Source of the DNA: Nannocystis sp. RBIL2 | Lineage (GTDB): Bacteria > Myxococcota_A > Polyangia > Nannocystales > Nannocystaceae | Reading direction: 5' to 3' | Length of the DNA: 64,000 nt | NCBI RefSeq assembly: GCF_026626745.1 | Contig: NZ_JAPNJW010000002.1 | Location: 3,124,151-3,188,150 of the forward strand | Shown: piece by piece, positions 29,410 to 41,406 of the stretch | Numbering within the stretch: position 1 is the stretch's first letter | How the letters are laid out: every line of letters starts with the position of its first letter | Notes under the pieces: model-generated | Told to the model about the DNA's origin: nothing | Database searches by the model: none | The model's input: only the letters and a program-made list of their open reading frames with translations | Made by a program: the position numbers and the translations under genes

Positions 29410-30345
29410 TCAGCTCTCGTCGACCACGGTGTCCTGCGGCAGCAAGTACAGCTCGACGTTGCCCTTGCCGTCGGGCCGCACCAGGTCGGGGCGGATCCCG
29501 GCCTCCCGCAATTGCGCCCGCAGCCGCCGCAGGTTGCGGTCCCAGTTCTGCCGCATGATGCCGCGGTCGGTCTCGTCGCCCCAGATCTCGCGCGCCACGG
29601 CCTCCCACGAGACGAGGCGATTGATGGTCGCCAGCTCGCTGACGATCCGCGCCAGCAGGCCCGCGATCACGCACTCGGGCCGCCCGGGCATGCGCACGTA
29701 GACGGTGTCGTAGCGGGCGACGATGGTCAGCGGCGGGTCGTTCTGGCCGATGCTGCGGGTGCTCAGCGCCCCGTCGCCCAGCGGCCTCGCCTGCACCGCG
29801 AAGTGATGCCCGCGCAGCTCCCACGACGTGCCGGCCGCCAGCTCGACCGGCTCGCGGTCGCCGACCCGCAGGGTGAAGCCGTCCGAGGTGCCCCAGATGT
29901 ACGCCTCGGCCCCCGGCAGATACTCGGGGTGCAGCTTGTAGCTCGGGGTCTGCGACGGCCCGCTGTTCGCTGTCACGATCGAATAGACCGACTCGCTGAG
30001 GGTGCACTGCTCCTGGCCGTCGCCGTACAGCACCATCACCCGGTCCGGCAGCTCGACCGCCTCGACGTCGAGCGTCACGTTCTGCGACAGCCGGATCCGC
30101 TGGCCCGGCGCGAGGATGATCGACGACTTGCGCTCGCCGTCGAGGATGATCCAGCGCCGCAGCGACAGGATCTGCAAATGCCGGCCGCGCATGCTGATGA
30201 ACGCGTGCGCCTCCGACACCTCCGGGCTCTCGATCCGCAGCTCCGCCGTCGATGCGCGGCCGATCAGACCGCCGGCGGCGACCTGGGCGGTGCGCCCGTC
30301 AGGGAGGCGAAAACGGACAAACGGGGTGTAGCGACCTTGCAACAC
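29410..30345 (-). CDS. FHA-domain protein with C-terminal winged-helix-like domain
   Basis: A 311-residue cytoplasmic protein. Residues ~5-95 form an FHA domain (GLIGRASTAELRI, then VSEAHAFISMRGRHL), a module that binds phosphothreonine peptides. Residues ~245-305 (LVSWEAVAREIW, then NWDRNLRRLRAQLREAGI, ending GKGNVELYL) resemble the winged helix at the end of OmpR-type regulators. The protein may therefore convert Ser/Thr kinase phosphorylation into DNA binding. The three neighbouring kinases support this idea but it is inference. The GTG start at 30345 is set by AGGAGG six bases upstream. Confidence 0.75.
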   Translation of the reverse strand: MLQGRYTPFVRFRLPDGRTAQVAAGGLIGRASTAELRIESPEVSEAHAFISMRGRHLQILSLRRWIILDGERKSSIILAPGQRIRLSQNVTLDVEAVELPDRVMVLYGDGQEQCTLSESVYSIVTANSGPSQTPSYKLHPEYLPGAEAYIWGTSDGFTLRVGDREPVELAAGTSWELRGHHFAVQARPLGDGALSTRSIGQNDPPLTIVARYDTVYVRMPGRPECVIAGLLARIVSELATINRLVSWEAVAREIWGDETDRGIMRQNWDRNLRRLRAQLREAGIRPDLVRPDGKGNVELYLLPQDTVVDES

Positions 30346-30351
30346 GGCGGG

Positions 30352-30357
30352 CCTCCT
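30352..30357 (-). promoter_or_regulatory. Ribosome binding site fixing a GTG start
   Basis: Minus-strand AGGAGG lies six bases before the GTG at 30345 and sets the start of the FHA protein. Confidence 0.6.
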
Positions 30358-30415
30358 CTCGAGCGGGACGACGATTGTACCAGCAGACGACAGCGCAGCG
30401 GACCTGCGCGCGCGA

Positions 30416-30631
30416 TCACAGCGACGGCGGGGCGTTGATGCCCGCCGGCGGCCGGGCGCGGAACTTGGCGCGAGTGGCGCAATCGCTGCAGTTGCCCTCC
30501 ATCGGGCCCGCGTCGTCGCGGAGCGTGGTCGGCCCTGCCTGGGTCGCGGCGACGCGTTGGACCACCTCGTCGCAACCGGACACGGCGGTGAGGGCGAGGG
30601 CGGCGAGAGCGAGAGTGACGGTGCGAGACAT
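30416..30631 (-). CDS. Very small lipoprotein with a CxxC motif
   Basis: The ATG at 30631 follows GGAGGT and gives a 71-residue precursor. Its signal (TVTLALAALALTAVSGC) is type II, with lipobox VSGC. The mature part of ~50 residues contains CSDC, spaced as in thiol-redox or metal-binding sites, and a Pro-rich end. No family was recognised. Start and ribosome site lie inside the 14-nt periodic array at 30630-30685. Confidence 0.6.
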   Translation of the reverse strand: MSRTVTLALAALALTAVSGCDEVVQRVAATQAGPTTLRDDAGPMEGNCSDCATRAKFRARPPAGINAPPSL

Positions 30632-30681
30632 AAGTACCTCCAGACAGGTTGTTCGGGACATGTTCTTTGGGATAGGTTAAG

Positions 30682-30685
<4 letters not shown>
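30630..30685. repeat. 14-nt periodic mini-hairpin array overlapping a lipoprotein start (4 units)
   Basis: Units start at 30630 (ATAAGTAC), 30644 (ACAGGTTG), 30658 (ACATGTTC) and 30672 (ATAGGTTA), exactly 14 bases apart. The array runs from the start codon of the small lipoprotein to the stop of the kinase gene at 30682 and contains the lipoprotein's ribosome site. Confidence 0.6.
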
Positions 30686-33642
<2,957 letters not shown>

Positions 33643-34278
33643 GAGACTGCGCACGAAGCTGAAATCACAATACCAACATTCACGCCGTTACGTGATCCGA
33701 CCCCGATCGGAACGAGAGAAACATCCTCACAGGCGGACTTGCCGCCGATTCCCCCCATCGGCCCGCGCGTTCTCGCGCAAACCCCATCAAGCGGACTTCT
33801 ATAAGCCCCGGGCGAGCCTTCCCGGCGCACCTCGGCGCGCCCCGGAGCCGTGACGCAGGTGAAGCCGTCCGCCGCCAGGCCCCAGACGAAGACCGGTCTT
33901 CACCCGGTCTGCCGGCGGCTTTCTCGTTGACTCGCGCCCCCTGGCGCCGGGGCCGAGCGCCCACTCCCGCACCCGGCGCCCGGGCGCGCGACCCCTCGGC
34001 GACCTCCGCCCGAGCGGCGGCGCGCCGCCACGCCGCCGAGCGCCATGCTCGACCTCTCGGCGGTCCCCGTCGCGAGCCCTGCGTCTCCGCAGCTGTCCCC
34101 TGAGACATCCTCGTGGATGCCGCATGAGACAGGCCGCATCGCCGTCCCGCGGGCGAGGCTCAAGTCCGCGGATCTCCAGCAGACCGCGGCCTGGAACGGC
34201 GGCTGCTCTCCGTGCATCGCGGCCGACCGATGCCCGGACGGACCTGACTTCGACCTTACGACAGAGAGCAGAGATCGC
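33643..34278. other. Divergent intergenic region with one repeat array
   Basis: The region lies between the divergent kinase gene and a secreted-protein gene. An AT-richer stretch at ~33655-33730 is the likely kinase promoter zone. A copy of the 14-nt array lies at 34091-34132. No gene was recognised. Confidence 0.45.
34091..34132. repeat. 14-nt periodic mini-hairpin array (3 units)
   Basis: AGCTGTCC at 34091, ACATCCTC at 34105 and GCCGCATG at 34119 keep the 14-base period. TGTCC can pair with AGACA across the 4-base CCTG, with one mismatch. Confidence 0.5.
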
Positions 34279-35406
34279 ATGCAAAGAATCGTTTCATCCT
34301 TGTTGTTCGCGGCCGTCACACTGACCGCGAGCGAGGCCTGGGCGTGGCCGACCGCGCAGATCGGCGGGGTCACTTACGCCGGGCCGCAGGTCCAGGGTTA
34401 CGCGTGGAAGGACCAGGGCGGCGGCGCCTGGACCAAGTGGAACAGCATCGCCTATCGCGACTCGAACGTCGGCGACCTGAAGATCGCCCGCCGCTCGGCC
34501 TCCAGCGCCAGCCCGACGTGGAGCGCCTGGTCGCTGGAGACGATCGACAGCGCCGCCAACGACGTCGGCAACGGCGCATCGATCGCGCTCGACGCCGACG
34601 GCGTCGAGTACGTCTCCTACGTCGACTCGACCGGCGAGCGCCTCAAGGTCGCAAAGCGTGTCGGCGGCGGCGCCGGCACCTGCTTCGCCGGCAGCAACTG
34701 GGACTGCGACACCCTCGTGTTCGGCGACGTGACCGACCAGACCGCGATCGGCCTGACCTACGACGCCGCCACCTTGCAGTACACCGTGCACGTCATCTTC
34801 GTGAAGGAGGACGCCGGCGTGTACGACCTGTGGTACGCGCGGAAGATCGGCACGGGCAGCTGGACGACCGCGTGGATCCGCGAGGCCAACAGCATCTCGC
34901 TGGCCCCCGACGCGCTCGCGTTCACCAGCGGCAACCTGCCCCGCGTCGCCTACGGCGAGTCGCTCGCGGGCATCCGGCTGAGCGCGTTCGTCGGGCCGGC
35001 GCAGGGCAACTGGACCACGAGCACGATCGACGCCAACGGCGTCGGCCCGGCCTCGCTGGCGATCCGCTCGTTCGTGCAGAACATCGCCTATCGCAGCGCC
35101 ACCGGCGACCTGCGGTTCGCCGCGCTCAACATCTTCTCGGGCAGCTTCGTGCTGAGCACCGTCACCGGCTCGGCCACCCGCATCTCGCTGGCGCTGGACG
35201 ACGACCTCGACCCGCACATCAGTTACCAGGAGGGCGGCGCGGCCAAGCGGGCCAAGCGCAAGAGCGGCTCGTGGACCCTCGACGTAGCCGACGCCAGCGC
35301 CGCCGGCTACGGCACCAGCATCAAGATCGACACCCAGCCGGCGACCGACAAGGCGCTCCTCAGCCACACCGACGGCTTCGGGCACATCAAGGTGTCGGCC
35401 GAATAG
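34279..35406 (+). CDS. Secreted protein of repeated beta-strand units, unknown function
   Basis: ATG at 34279 opens a type I signal peptide (MQRIVSSLLFAAVTLTASEAWA, with cleavage before WP), so the 375-residue product is exported and not lipid-anchored. The mature part repeats a pattern of ~45-60 residues with SIAYRDSN-GDLKIARR, EYVSYVDS-GERLKVAK, HVIFVKED--YDLWYARKIG and PHISYQEGGAAKRAKRK. This is typical of beta-propeller blades. In each the strand is followed by a polar turn and Lys/Arg. No catalytic motif was recognised. A long stretch in frame upstream lacks coding character. Confidence 0.65.
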   Translation: MQRIVSSLLFAAVTLTASEAWAWPTAQIGGVTYAGPQVQGYAWKDQGGGAWTKWNSIAYRDSNVGDLKIARRSASSASPTWSAWSLETIDSAANDVGNGASIALDADGVEYVSYVDSTGERLKVAKRVGGGAGTCFAGSNWDCDTLVFGDVTDQTAIGLTYDAATLQYTVHVIFVKEDAGVYDLWYARKIGTGSWTTAWIREANSISLAPDALAFTSGNLPRVAYGESLAGIRLSAFVGPAQGNWTTSTIDANGVGPASLAIRSFVQNIAYRSATGDLRFAALNIFSGSFVLSTVTGSATRISLALDDDLDPHISYQEGGAAKRAKRKSGSWTLDVADASAAGYGTSIKIDTQPATDKALLSHTDGFGHIKVSAE

Positions 35407-35482
35407 CCGCGCCCCGGGCGGGGCATCCGGTGGATCCGCGCGCCCGCGTCGGCAGCACGACCGCGGGCGTGGGCGCGCGACC

Positions 35483-35524
35483 ACATGCCCGAGAGGACAT
35501 GTCCGTCGCTACATCCGCGCGCAC
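35483..35524. repeat. 14-nt periodic mini-hairpin array (3 units)
   Basis: ACATGCCC at 35483, ACATGTCC at 35497 and ACATCCGC at 35511 are exactly 14 bases apart. The array lies between two same-strand genes for exported proteins. Confidence 0.75.
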
Positions 35525-35569
35525 TCGTGCCCGTGTCGGCCGGCCCGGCCCTGTGGCATCCTCGGGCCG

Positions 35570-36286
35570 ATGCGCCCCCTCGCCGCCGCCCTCGCCGTAT
35601 TGTTGCTCCCGCTCGCCGCCCGCGCCGACCTACTGCCCGACGGGCACAAGGGCGTCGAGCTGTCGATCCGCGTCGACGCCCAGGTCCCGAGCGGCAAGGT
35701 CCTGGTGCTGGCCAACACCTTCGAGGGCGGGACTTTGATCGTCCCCGGCACCGACCAGAAGATCTCGTGGCACCCGCTCGGCGGCGAGCTGCAGCTGCGC
35801 CTCGTCGCCGCCGGCGAGGGCGACAAGATCAAGAACGCCGGCGCCGACCTCGACCGCGACAAGATCAAGCCGCTGCTCGCCGCCGCCGCCGTGTGTGCCC
35901 CGCCGTTCGCCGGCGTGCGCACGATCGTCGACACCTCGCCGGCCACCGAGGTCCGCTGGACCTACCGCGCCACCATCGACGGCAACAAGTGCAGCGCCGA
36001 GCTGGTCAAGCAGGAGTACCTCGACGCCACCGGCAAGGCCGTCCCGGCCCCCGGACCCGCCGAGCCGCCCAAGCCCGTCAACGCCCCGCTCGCCGACCCG
36101 CCCAAGCCCGCCGACGCGCCCTCGCCCACCACGCCCCCCGCTCCTGCCCCGGCCCCCGTCAAGGCCGAAGGTCCGCCCGCCGCCAAGGCCCAGGAGTCCG
36201 CGAGCGGCTGCGACGCCGGGGGCTCCGCCCCGGGCGGCCTCGCCGGCCTCGCGCTGGTGTGGCTGCTCCGCCGGCGCCGGCGCTGA
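35570..36286 (+). CDS. Exported protein with MYXO-CTERM sorting tail
   Basis: A 238-residue protein. It has a cleavable signal peptide (MRPLAAALAVLLLPLAARA), a ~135-residue beta-rich domain (VLVLANTFEGGTLIVPGTD), a Pro/Ala/Lys linker, and a C-terminus of SGCDAGG, a hydrophobic stretch and RRRRR. That last block is the MYXO-CTERM pattern (an invariant Cys, a transmembrane helix and a basic end), which in Myxococcota directs processing and anchoring at the cell surface. The domain function is unknown. The gene is flanked by copies of the 14-nt array, one upstream and one starting at its stop codon. Confidence 0.75.
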   Translation: MRPLAAALAVLLLPLAARADLLPDGHKGVELSIRVDAQVPSGKVLVLANTFEGGTLIVPGTDQKISWHPLGGELQLRLVAAGEGDKIKNAGADLDRDKIKPLLAAAAVCAPPFAGVRTIVDTSPATEVRWTYRATIDGNKCSAELVKQEYLDATGKAVPAPGPAEPPKPVNAPLADPPKPADAPSPTTPPAPAPAPVKAEGPPAAKAQESASGCDAGGSAPGGLAGLALVWLLRRRRR

Positions 36287-36341
36287 GCTGTCCGCCAGGA
36301 CATGCCCCCTGCGTCATGTCCTGAAGGACAGCTATCGCGTC
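36286..36341. repeat. 14-nt periodic mini-hairpin array (4 units)
   Basis: AGCTGTCC at 36286, ACATGCCC at 36300, TCATGTCC at 36314 and ACAGCTAT at 36328 are exactly 14 bases apart. TGTCC pairs with GGACA across GCCA and across TGAA, giving two perfect 5-bp mini-hairpins. The array starts at the last base of the preceding stop codon. Confidence 0.8.
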
Positions 36342-36390
36342 GGCCTTCCAGGCGACGCGCGCCCCTGCTACGCTCCCCGGCACCTGCAGC

Positions 36391-38321
36391 ATGCGCCCCG
36401 GTCTGCTCCTGCTCTCCGTCCTCTTCGCCTGCGGCGCCGCGCGAGAGAGCGGTCCGGGGCCGTCGCCGGGACCGGACGCACCGACGAGCCCGGCCGACCC
36501 GCCGTCGCTCGCTCCGACCTGGCGCGAGCACGTCGACGGCGACGGCATGGTGCGCGTTCGGGTCCGCGATCTCGCCGGCTCGGCGATCCCCGCCGCGTCG
36601 GTCTGCGTGGCGCCCGAGGCCGTGCCGCATGCGCTCGAGTGCGGGTTCACGGACGAGGCCGGAGAGGCTGCGCTCTCGGCCCGCACGGGGGACTGGCGGC
36701 TCCACGTGGCTCATCCGGACCTGCTGGCGGCGACCTGGCCGGCCCCAAACGACGCCCCGCTGGCGTGGCCGGCGAAGGGCGGCGCGCTCGAGCTTCGGCT
36801 CGCCCGGGAGGGAATGGAGCTCCAGGGTCGAGTGACCGACGTCCGCGGCAGCGCGCTCCCGCGGGCGTACGTGGTCGTGCAGCGAGCGAACGACATCCTG
36901 GCGGTCGCGGCGGTCGACTCCAGCGGGCGCTTCGGCGTCCGCGTCCCGTCCGGGCGAATGACGAGCCTGTTCGCGTACGCCCCGGGACACGCGCGACGGG
37001 TGGTATATCCATACCCGCCGGACGCAGCGCTGCACCTCGCGTTGATCGCCGAGTCGACGATCAAGGGCCGCGTCGTCGACGGCGAAGGACGACCGCTGGC
37101 GGGTGCATGGGTCGTGAGCCATGCACCGCTCGCTTACGTCGAGCGCCAGCGGCCGCGGGCTCGCACGAACGAGGCGGGTGACTTCGTGCTCGGCGGGCTG
37201 ACTCCGGGCCGCTATTCGCTGCACGTGAGCGCAGCCAACGCGCGCCGCGTGGAGCCGGTGGTCGTCGCCCTCCCCTACGCGGCCACCGTCGAGCTCGAGC
37301 CGATCGCTACCGAGCCCGGCCACGCTCTGGCGCTCCGCCTGGTGGACCCGTCCGGTCGCCCCTGCGTCGACGGATTCGCCAAGTTCGAGGGCCCTGGCGG
37401 CCTCTGCCTGAGCCGCGCCGACGGGTGGTGCTCGTTCGGGGCCGTGCCGCCCGGCGACAGGGCCATCACCGCGTCGTGCCCGGCTTCTCTGCAGATCCGG
37501 CGGACCATCGCCGTGCAGGGCGACGTGCGCGAGACGTGGACGTTCGAGCGCGGCGGTTCGCTCACGGGGGTCGTGCTCGACGATACGAACGCCCCCGTCG
37601 CCGACGCCGAGGTGAGAGCCCCGGACGAAGACCTGCAGACCACGACGGATGCTCACGGCCGGTTCGTCCTCGCCGGGCTGTCAGGGCGGCGCGTCGACAT
37701 TCAGGTGGTGTCGCTCGATCACCACGACGAGCGCCGGAGCGTCGAAGCGGGCGCCGATGTGCAGTTAGTCCTGCGGCGTCGGCCCGCGGTGGCCTTTCAC
37801 GTCAGCGACCGCAGCGGGCGCCCGGCGCGTGGCGTCGCGCTGCGCTGGGACCATTCGACGGTGTTGCTCGACCACGAAGGCCGAGGTTCGACGGCGAATT
37901 TCGTCGCCACTGCCCCCGCGCACACGCTCGCCGTGCATTCGGCGCACGGACCGACCCCTTACATCGACGGCGGCAAATCCACGCTCCACGGTGAGTCCCG
38001 CTGGCGGCCCGGAGATCCCCAGCCGATCGAAGTCGTGGTCGGTCCCCCGATCGCGAGCTCCGCGGGCGTGTGCGCGCGGCTGACGGCGGGCCGGCGCCCG
38101 ACGTCCTCGTGCTCGCGTCCCCCACGTCCGGCGCGCCCGGCACGTGCGCGCGCACGCTGCTCGACGACGCCGCGACGCTGACAGTGACGGACGCGCGAGG
38201 CGAGTTTCGTCTCGGCGCGCTGTACTCGGTCGCTTACAGCCTCATCGCGCTCGACTCCACGGGCTCTGCCGCCTGCGTCGGCGTCGACGCGGACGATGCC
38301 AGCGTCACCCTCTCGCTCTGA
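36391..38321 (+). pseudogene. Lipoprotein of repeated carboxypeptidase-regulatory-like domains, frameshifted
   Basis: The product starts with a signal peptide and a lipobox-like LFACG (Cys14). About six repeats of ~85 residues follow, each shaped as GRVxDxxGxPLxxAxV, then TDxxGRFxLxGLxxG, a carboxypeptidase-regulatory-like (transthyretin-type) fold. Near 38066-38072 the frame ends, and a frame one base earlier continues the same kind of domain (ADGGPAPDVLVLAS, then TDARGEFRLGALYSVAYSLIAL) to a stop at 38321. One base appears to be missing, by sequencing error or decay. If corrected it encodes about 643 residues. Such domains typically form surface stalks. Confidence 0.7.
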
Positions 38322-38326
38322 GCCCC

Positions 38327-39781
38327 TCAGTTACACGTCGGCCCGTACGACAGGTCGTTGATGCTGATCTCGAGGTCCGGCAGCTGCATGTAGTCGTTCG
38401 AGCCGTCGAGCGTGATCTGGTACAGCTCGTCGCCGTTGTTCGAAAAAACCTGCTTGCTGACCGGGTCGAATTCGAGGCCGACCGAGTTCCACTGGCCCTC
38501 GGGGATGTCGGCCACCACGGTGCCCTCGCCGGTGTTCGGGTCGACGCTGAGGATCCGGCTGTTCTGGCCGTCGGTGACGAGCATGCGCTCGCCGACGCAG
38601 TCGACCGCCATGCCGCAGGCCTGGATGTTGACCCCGTCGCCGTCGAGCGTGAGGGGCTTGGCGTCGGTGACCTCGCCGGTGGCCGGGTCGAAGGTGACGA
38701 GCTCGTCGGCGTCGGCGTCGATGCCGTAGAGGGTGCCGTCGTCGAGGAAGCCGAGGCCGCAGATCGATCGCCCGTGATCGGCCAGCTCGGTCGGCGTGTC
38801 GCCGCTGCAGTAGTCGACGACGATGAGGATCTGCTTGGCCGACTGCGAGCAGTAGATCGTGCCGTCGGCCGGCGAGATCGCGCAGGTGATCACCGCGTAC
38901 GGCGGCGCCAGCGGCCCGAGGTCGACGCTGGCGAACGGCGTGACGGCGCCGGTCTCGACGTTCACCTCGGCGAACTGGCCGTCGTCGAACGCGGTGTAGA
39001 GCAGGCGATCGCCGGGGTTGATGTCGGCGTTCGAATCATAGCAGTCGGAGCCGACGTCGACGCCCGGGTCGACGCTGCTGTCGCCCCAGCCGTCGCCGTC
39101 CTCGTCCTTCATGCACTTCTCCGGGTCCTCGACCTCGGCCGAGCCCGGGAAGGTGCTCGGGTCGTCGTCGTCGCAGTCGGTCCCCGGCGTCACGTCCGGG
39201 TTCATCGGCATGCTCTCGCCCCAGTCGTCGCCGTCGACGTCGGTCATGCACGCCGTCGGGTCGTCGTTCGGCGCCGCCCCGGGGAAGGTGTGCTCGGAGC
39301 CGTCGTCGCAGTCGTCGTCGTTGGGCACGAAGCCCGCCGGCGGGTCCTCGCCGGGCTCCTGCGGCACGCAGTTGGCCGGGTCGCCGAACCCGTCCCCATC
39401 CTTGTCCTCACACCACACGCCGCCGCCGCCGCCGGTGATCGTGTCGCTCTCGCTGTTCGAGTTCGAGTTCGAGTTCGAGTTCGAGTTCGAGTTCGAGTTC
39501 GACTCGCTGTCGCTGTTGCTGCCCTCGGTCGCGCTCCCCTCGGTCGCGCTCCCCTGGCTCGCGCTCCCCTCGGTCGGCGCCGTCATCGTCTGCCCGTCGG
39601 TGTCCGACTCGCTGCCCTCGGTCGCCGTGCCTTCGGTCGCGCTCGCCGTCAGGCCCGCGGTCATGCACGCCTCGAGCGACTGGTTGAACACCGCCCCGTC
39701 GTCGACGCAGGTCTGCGAACAACCGGGAGCGTGGCAGAGTCCTGCCGCGAGCAACCAACCGAAGCGACGCATGGAGGCCAT
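38327..39781 (-). CDS. Lipoprotein with SN-repeat linker, Ca-binding repeats and propeller-like domain
   Basis: A 484-residue precursor (ATG 39781, or 39772) with a signal ending HAPGC. A low-complexity linker contains eight SN dipeptides. Then come three thrombospondin-type-3-like units (DKDGDGFGD, DVDGDDWGE, DEDGDGWGD), each followed by DDDDCDDG-type acidic loops that should bind calcium. The last ~270 residues (LYTAFDDGQFAEVNVETG, GTLYGIDADADELVTFDPATGEV, RMLVTDGQNSRILSVDPNTG) are strands of a beta-propeller. It is probably a surface protein. It is convergent with the frameshifted repeat lipoprotein, with only 5 bases between stops. Confidence 0.8.
   Translation of the reverse strand: MASMRRFGWLLAAGLCHAPGCSQTCVDDGAVFNQSLEACMTAGLTASATEGTATEGSESDTDGQTMTAPTEGSASQGSATEGSATEGSNSDSESNSNSNSNSNSNSNSNSESDTITGGGGGVWCEDKDGDGFGDPANCVPQEPGEDPPAGFVPNDDDCDDGSEHTFPGAAPNDDPTACMTDVDGDDWGESMPMNPDVTPGTDCDDDDPSTFPGSAEVEDPEKCMKDEDGDGWGDSSVDPGVDVGSDCYDSNADINPGDRLLYTAFDDGQFAEVNVETGAVTPFASVDLGPLAPPYAVITCAISPADGTIYCSQSAKQILIVVDYCSGDTPTELADHGRSICGLGFLDDGTLYGIDADADELVTFDPATGEVTDAKPLTLDGDGVNIQACGMAVDCVGERMLVTDGQNSRILSVDPNTGEGTVVADIPEGQWNSVGLEFDPVSKQVFSNNGDELYQITLDGSNDYMQLPDLEISINDLSYGPTCN
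39455..39502. repeat. Eight tandem GTTCGA hexamers
   Basis: Eight exact copies of GTTCGA encode (on the minus strand) the Ser-Asn run in the lipoprotein linker. The 6-base period preserves frame if copies are gained or lost, so the linker length is likely to vary between strains. Confidence 0.9.
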
Positions 39782-40027
39782 GCGTCGACCGTATCGGGCC
39801 CGCCACGAGCCCGCAAGAGCGCGTCACGCGGACCGATCGTTACCGCGCCCCGCTCGCACGCCGCGTCGTCGTCATCGCGTCTTTCACCACGCTCCGCGTC
39901 GCGAAGCCCTTGCCTGTCGCATCGCGCCGGCAACCGGGGTGTACGCTCGACACGCCCCAAGATGGGGACGCCGCCGATCCCGAGGTTGACTCGTGGCCTC
40001 GGATTCGAGCCGCGAGCCGCCGAACGC

Positions 40028-41146
40028 TCACAGCCGGCGCACGCGCAACTCCGGCGACGCCCAGTCCTCGTAGGCCTCGTCGCGGCGCCATACCCATATC
40101 TCGTAGGTCCCCGCCGGCAGCTCCAGAGCTCCGTCTTCTTCACCGAGGGGAACCATCGAATCCGGCACCGGACCGACGCTGTCATCGTGCGTCACCTGCC
40201 ACGGCAGCTCCGGCAATTCATCCTCGTCGGCCGGTTCGGTCAGACAGCGCATCAATCCAAAAGGCCGTCCGCCGGTCTCGAACACATAGCGCCCCTCCGT
40301 CGCCAGCTCGATCGTGGTCCGTTCGCGGCCATTGTATCCTTCCAGCGCGTACCATCCGCCGGCTTCGCAGGAGCCGTCGACGTACCACTCCGCGGAGTCG
40401 CCCTGCCACACCGCACGCGGGGCAGTCCCGCAAGCGAGCGCGCCCGCCGCGGGATAATATTGCTTCGAGTGCGTCGAATAGTCGAGCATGACATCCTGCG
40501 ACGAGCTGCCCAGGACGTCCAGGAACAACGCCGAGACCGCAGCGGGCGCCATGCCCCGCGAGCTCCGGACGTACAGCTCCATGAAGCGCTCGACCCCGTA
40601 GGACTCGATCAACCAGGCGACGAAGTGGCCGGCAGAAGGGTACTGGTCCCACGAAACTTCCGCTGACAGATCTTCGACAGACAGCGCTTTCAGGGTCCGC
40701 TGCGCAGTCCCTTGTAGACGGACCGCGATGCCTTCTTGCAGCAGCGGCAGCGGCTTGCTCCTGGCGGACGCCGTCCATGCGTGCACGATCTCGTGGGTGG
40801 CCACCTCGAGGGTCGTCCGCACCACCGGATCCTGATAACAGCCGCGGAGCTCGCCCTCTCTACCGCAGTCCGCCCCGATCGCGTCCCACTCGTCGTCGGC
40901 GTACAGGTAGAGCCAGGCGTACTCGCGCGAGATCCCGAGCATCGCCTCGATCGCGTCGATCTGCGCCTCCCACACGTCCATCACGCCGCGGCACACCTCG
41001 GCCTCGAAGCTGGTCCCGATCCGCAGCCGCTCCGTCTCGTAGCGCGGCTCGAACGGCGGCTCGGCCTCGGCCGCGCAGGCCGCCGCCACCAAGGCACACC
41101 CGGCGAGCCAGCTCGCCCGGTTCTTCCGAGATGAATCGTCGCGCAT
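40028..41146 (-). CDS. Lipoprotein with gluzincin-type (peptidase MA-like) metalloprotease motif
   Basis: From ATG 41146 the 372-residue product has a type II signal ending VAAAC (Cys24). The zinc site is HEIVH (118-122) in ATHEIVHAW, and a downstream Glu138 in LLQEGIA fits the gluzincin/peptidase MA pattern of HExxH with a later Glu ligand. The C-terminal ~130 residues, without conserved motifs, look beta-rich. The protein is likely a lipid-anchored protease or a protease-like binding protein. A TTG two codons upstream (41152) has GGAGG at good spacing and may be the real start. Confidence 0.65.
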   Translation of the reverse strand: MRDDSSRKNRASWLAGCALVAAACAAEAEPPFEPRYETERLRIGTSFEAEVCRGVMDVWEAQIDAIEAMLGISREYAWLYLYADDEWDAIGADCGREGELRGCYQDPVVRTTLEVATHEIVHAWTASARSKPLPLLQEGIAVRLQGTAQRTLKALSVEDLSAEVSWDQYPSAGHFVAWLIESYGVERFMELYVRSSRGMAPAAVSALFLDVLGSSSQDVMLDYSTHSKQYYPAAGALACGTAPRAVWQGDSAEWYVDGSCEAGGWYALEGYNGRERTTIELATEGRYVFETGGRPFGLMRCLTEPADEDELPELPWQVTHDDSVGPVPDSMVPLGEEDGALELPAGTYEIWVWRRDEAYEDWASPELRVRRL

Positions 41147-41406
41147 GAACAAAGACTTCGCCTCCGCTGAACACCTCAGCAGGTGCTGTCTTCCCGGTCA
41201 ACACCCCGCCGTTGCATCGCCTGTGCATCGAAGTCTTCGACGCCTCGGATCGCCCTCGGCTCGCCGTTCGGTCGCGGGCCTCGGGGACAGGTCGCGGCCG
41301 TCTTCTCCACCGCCCAGCCTCGCCCCGCCCCGCTGCGAACAGCCGTGATGACTCCCACGGCCCCCCGCGTTGACGCGCGCGCGGGCGTACGCGAGCCTGC
41401 TCGAAG

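Noticed and set aside
39955-40030. Possible tRNA-like segment (a GATTCGAG sequence near 39998)
   Set aside because: No cloverleaf can be drawn: no matching acceptor stem or anticodon arm was found.
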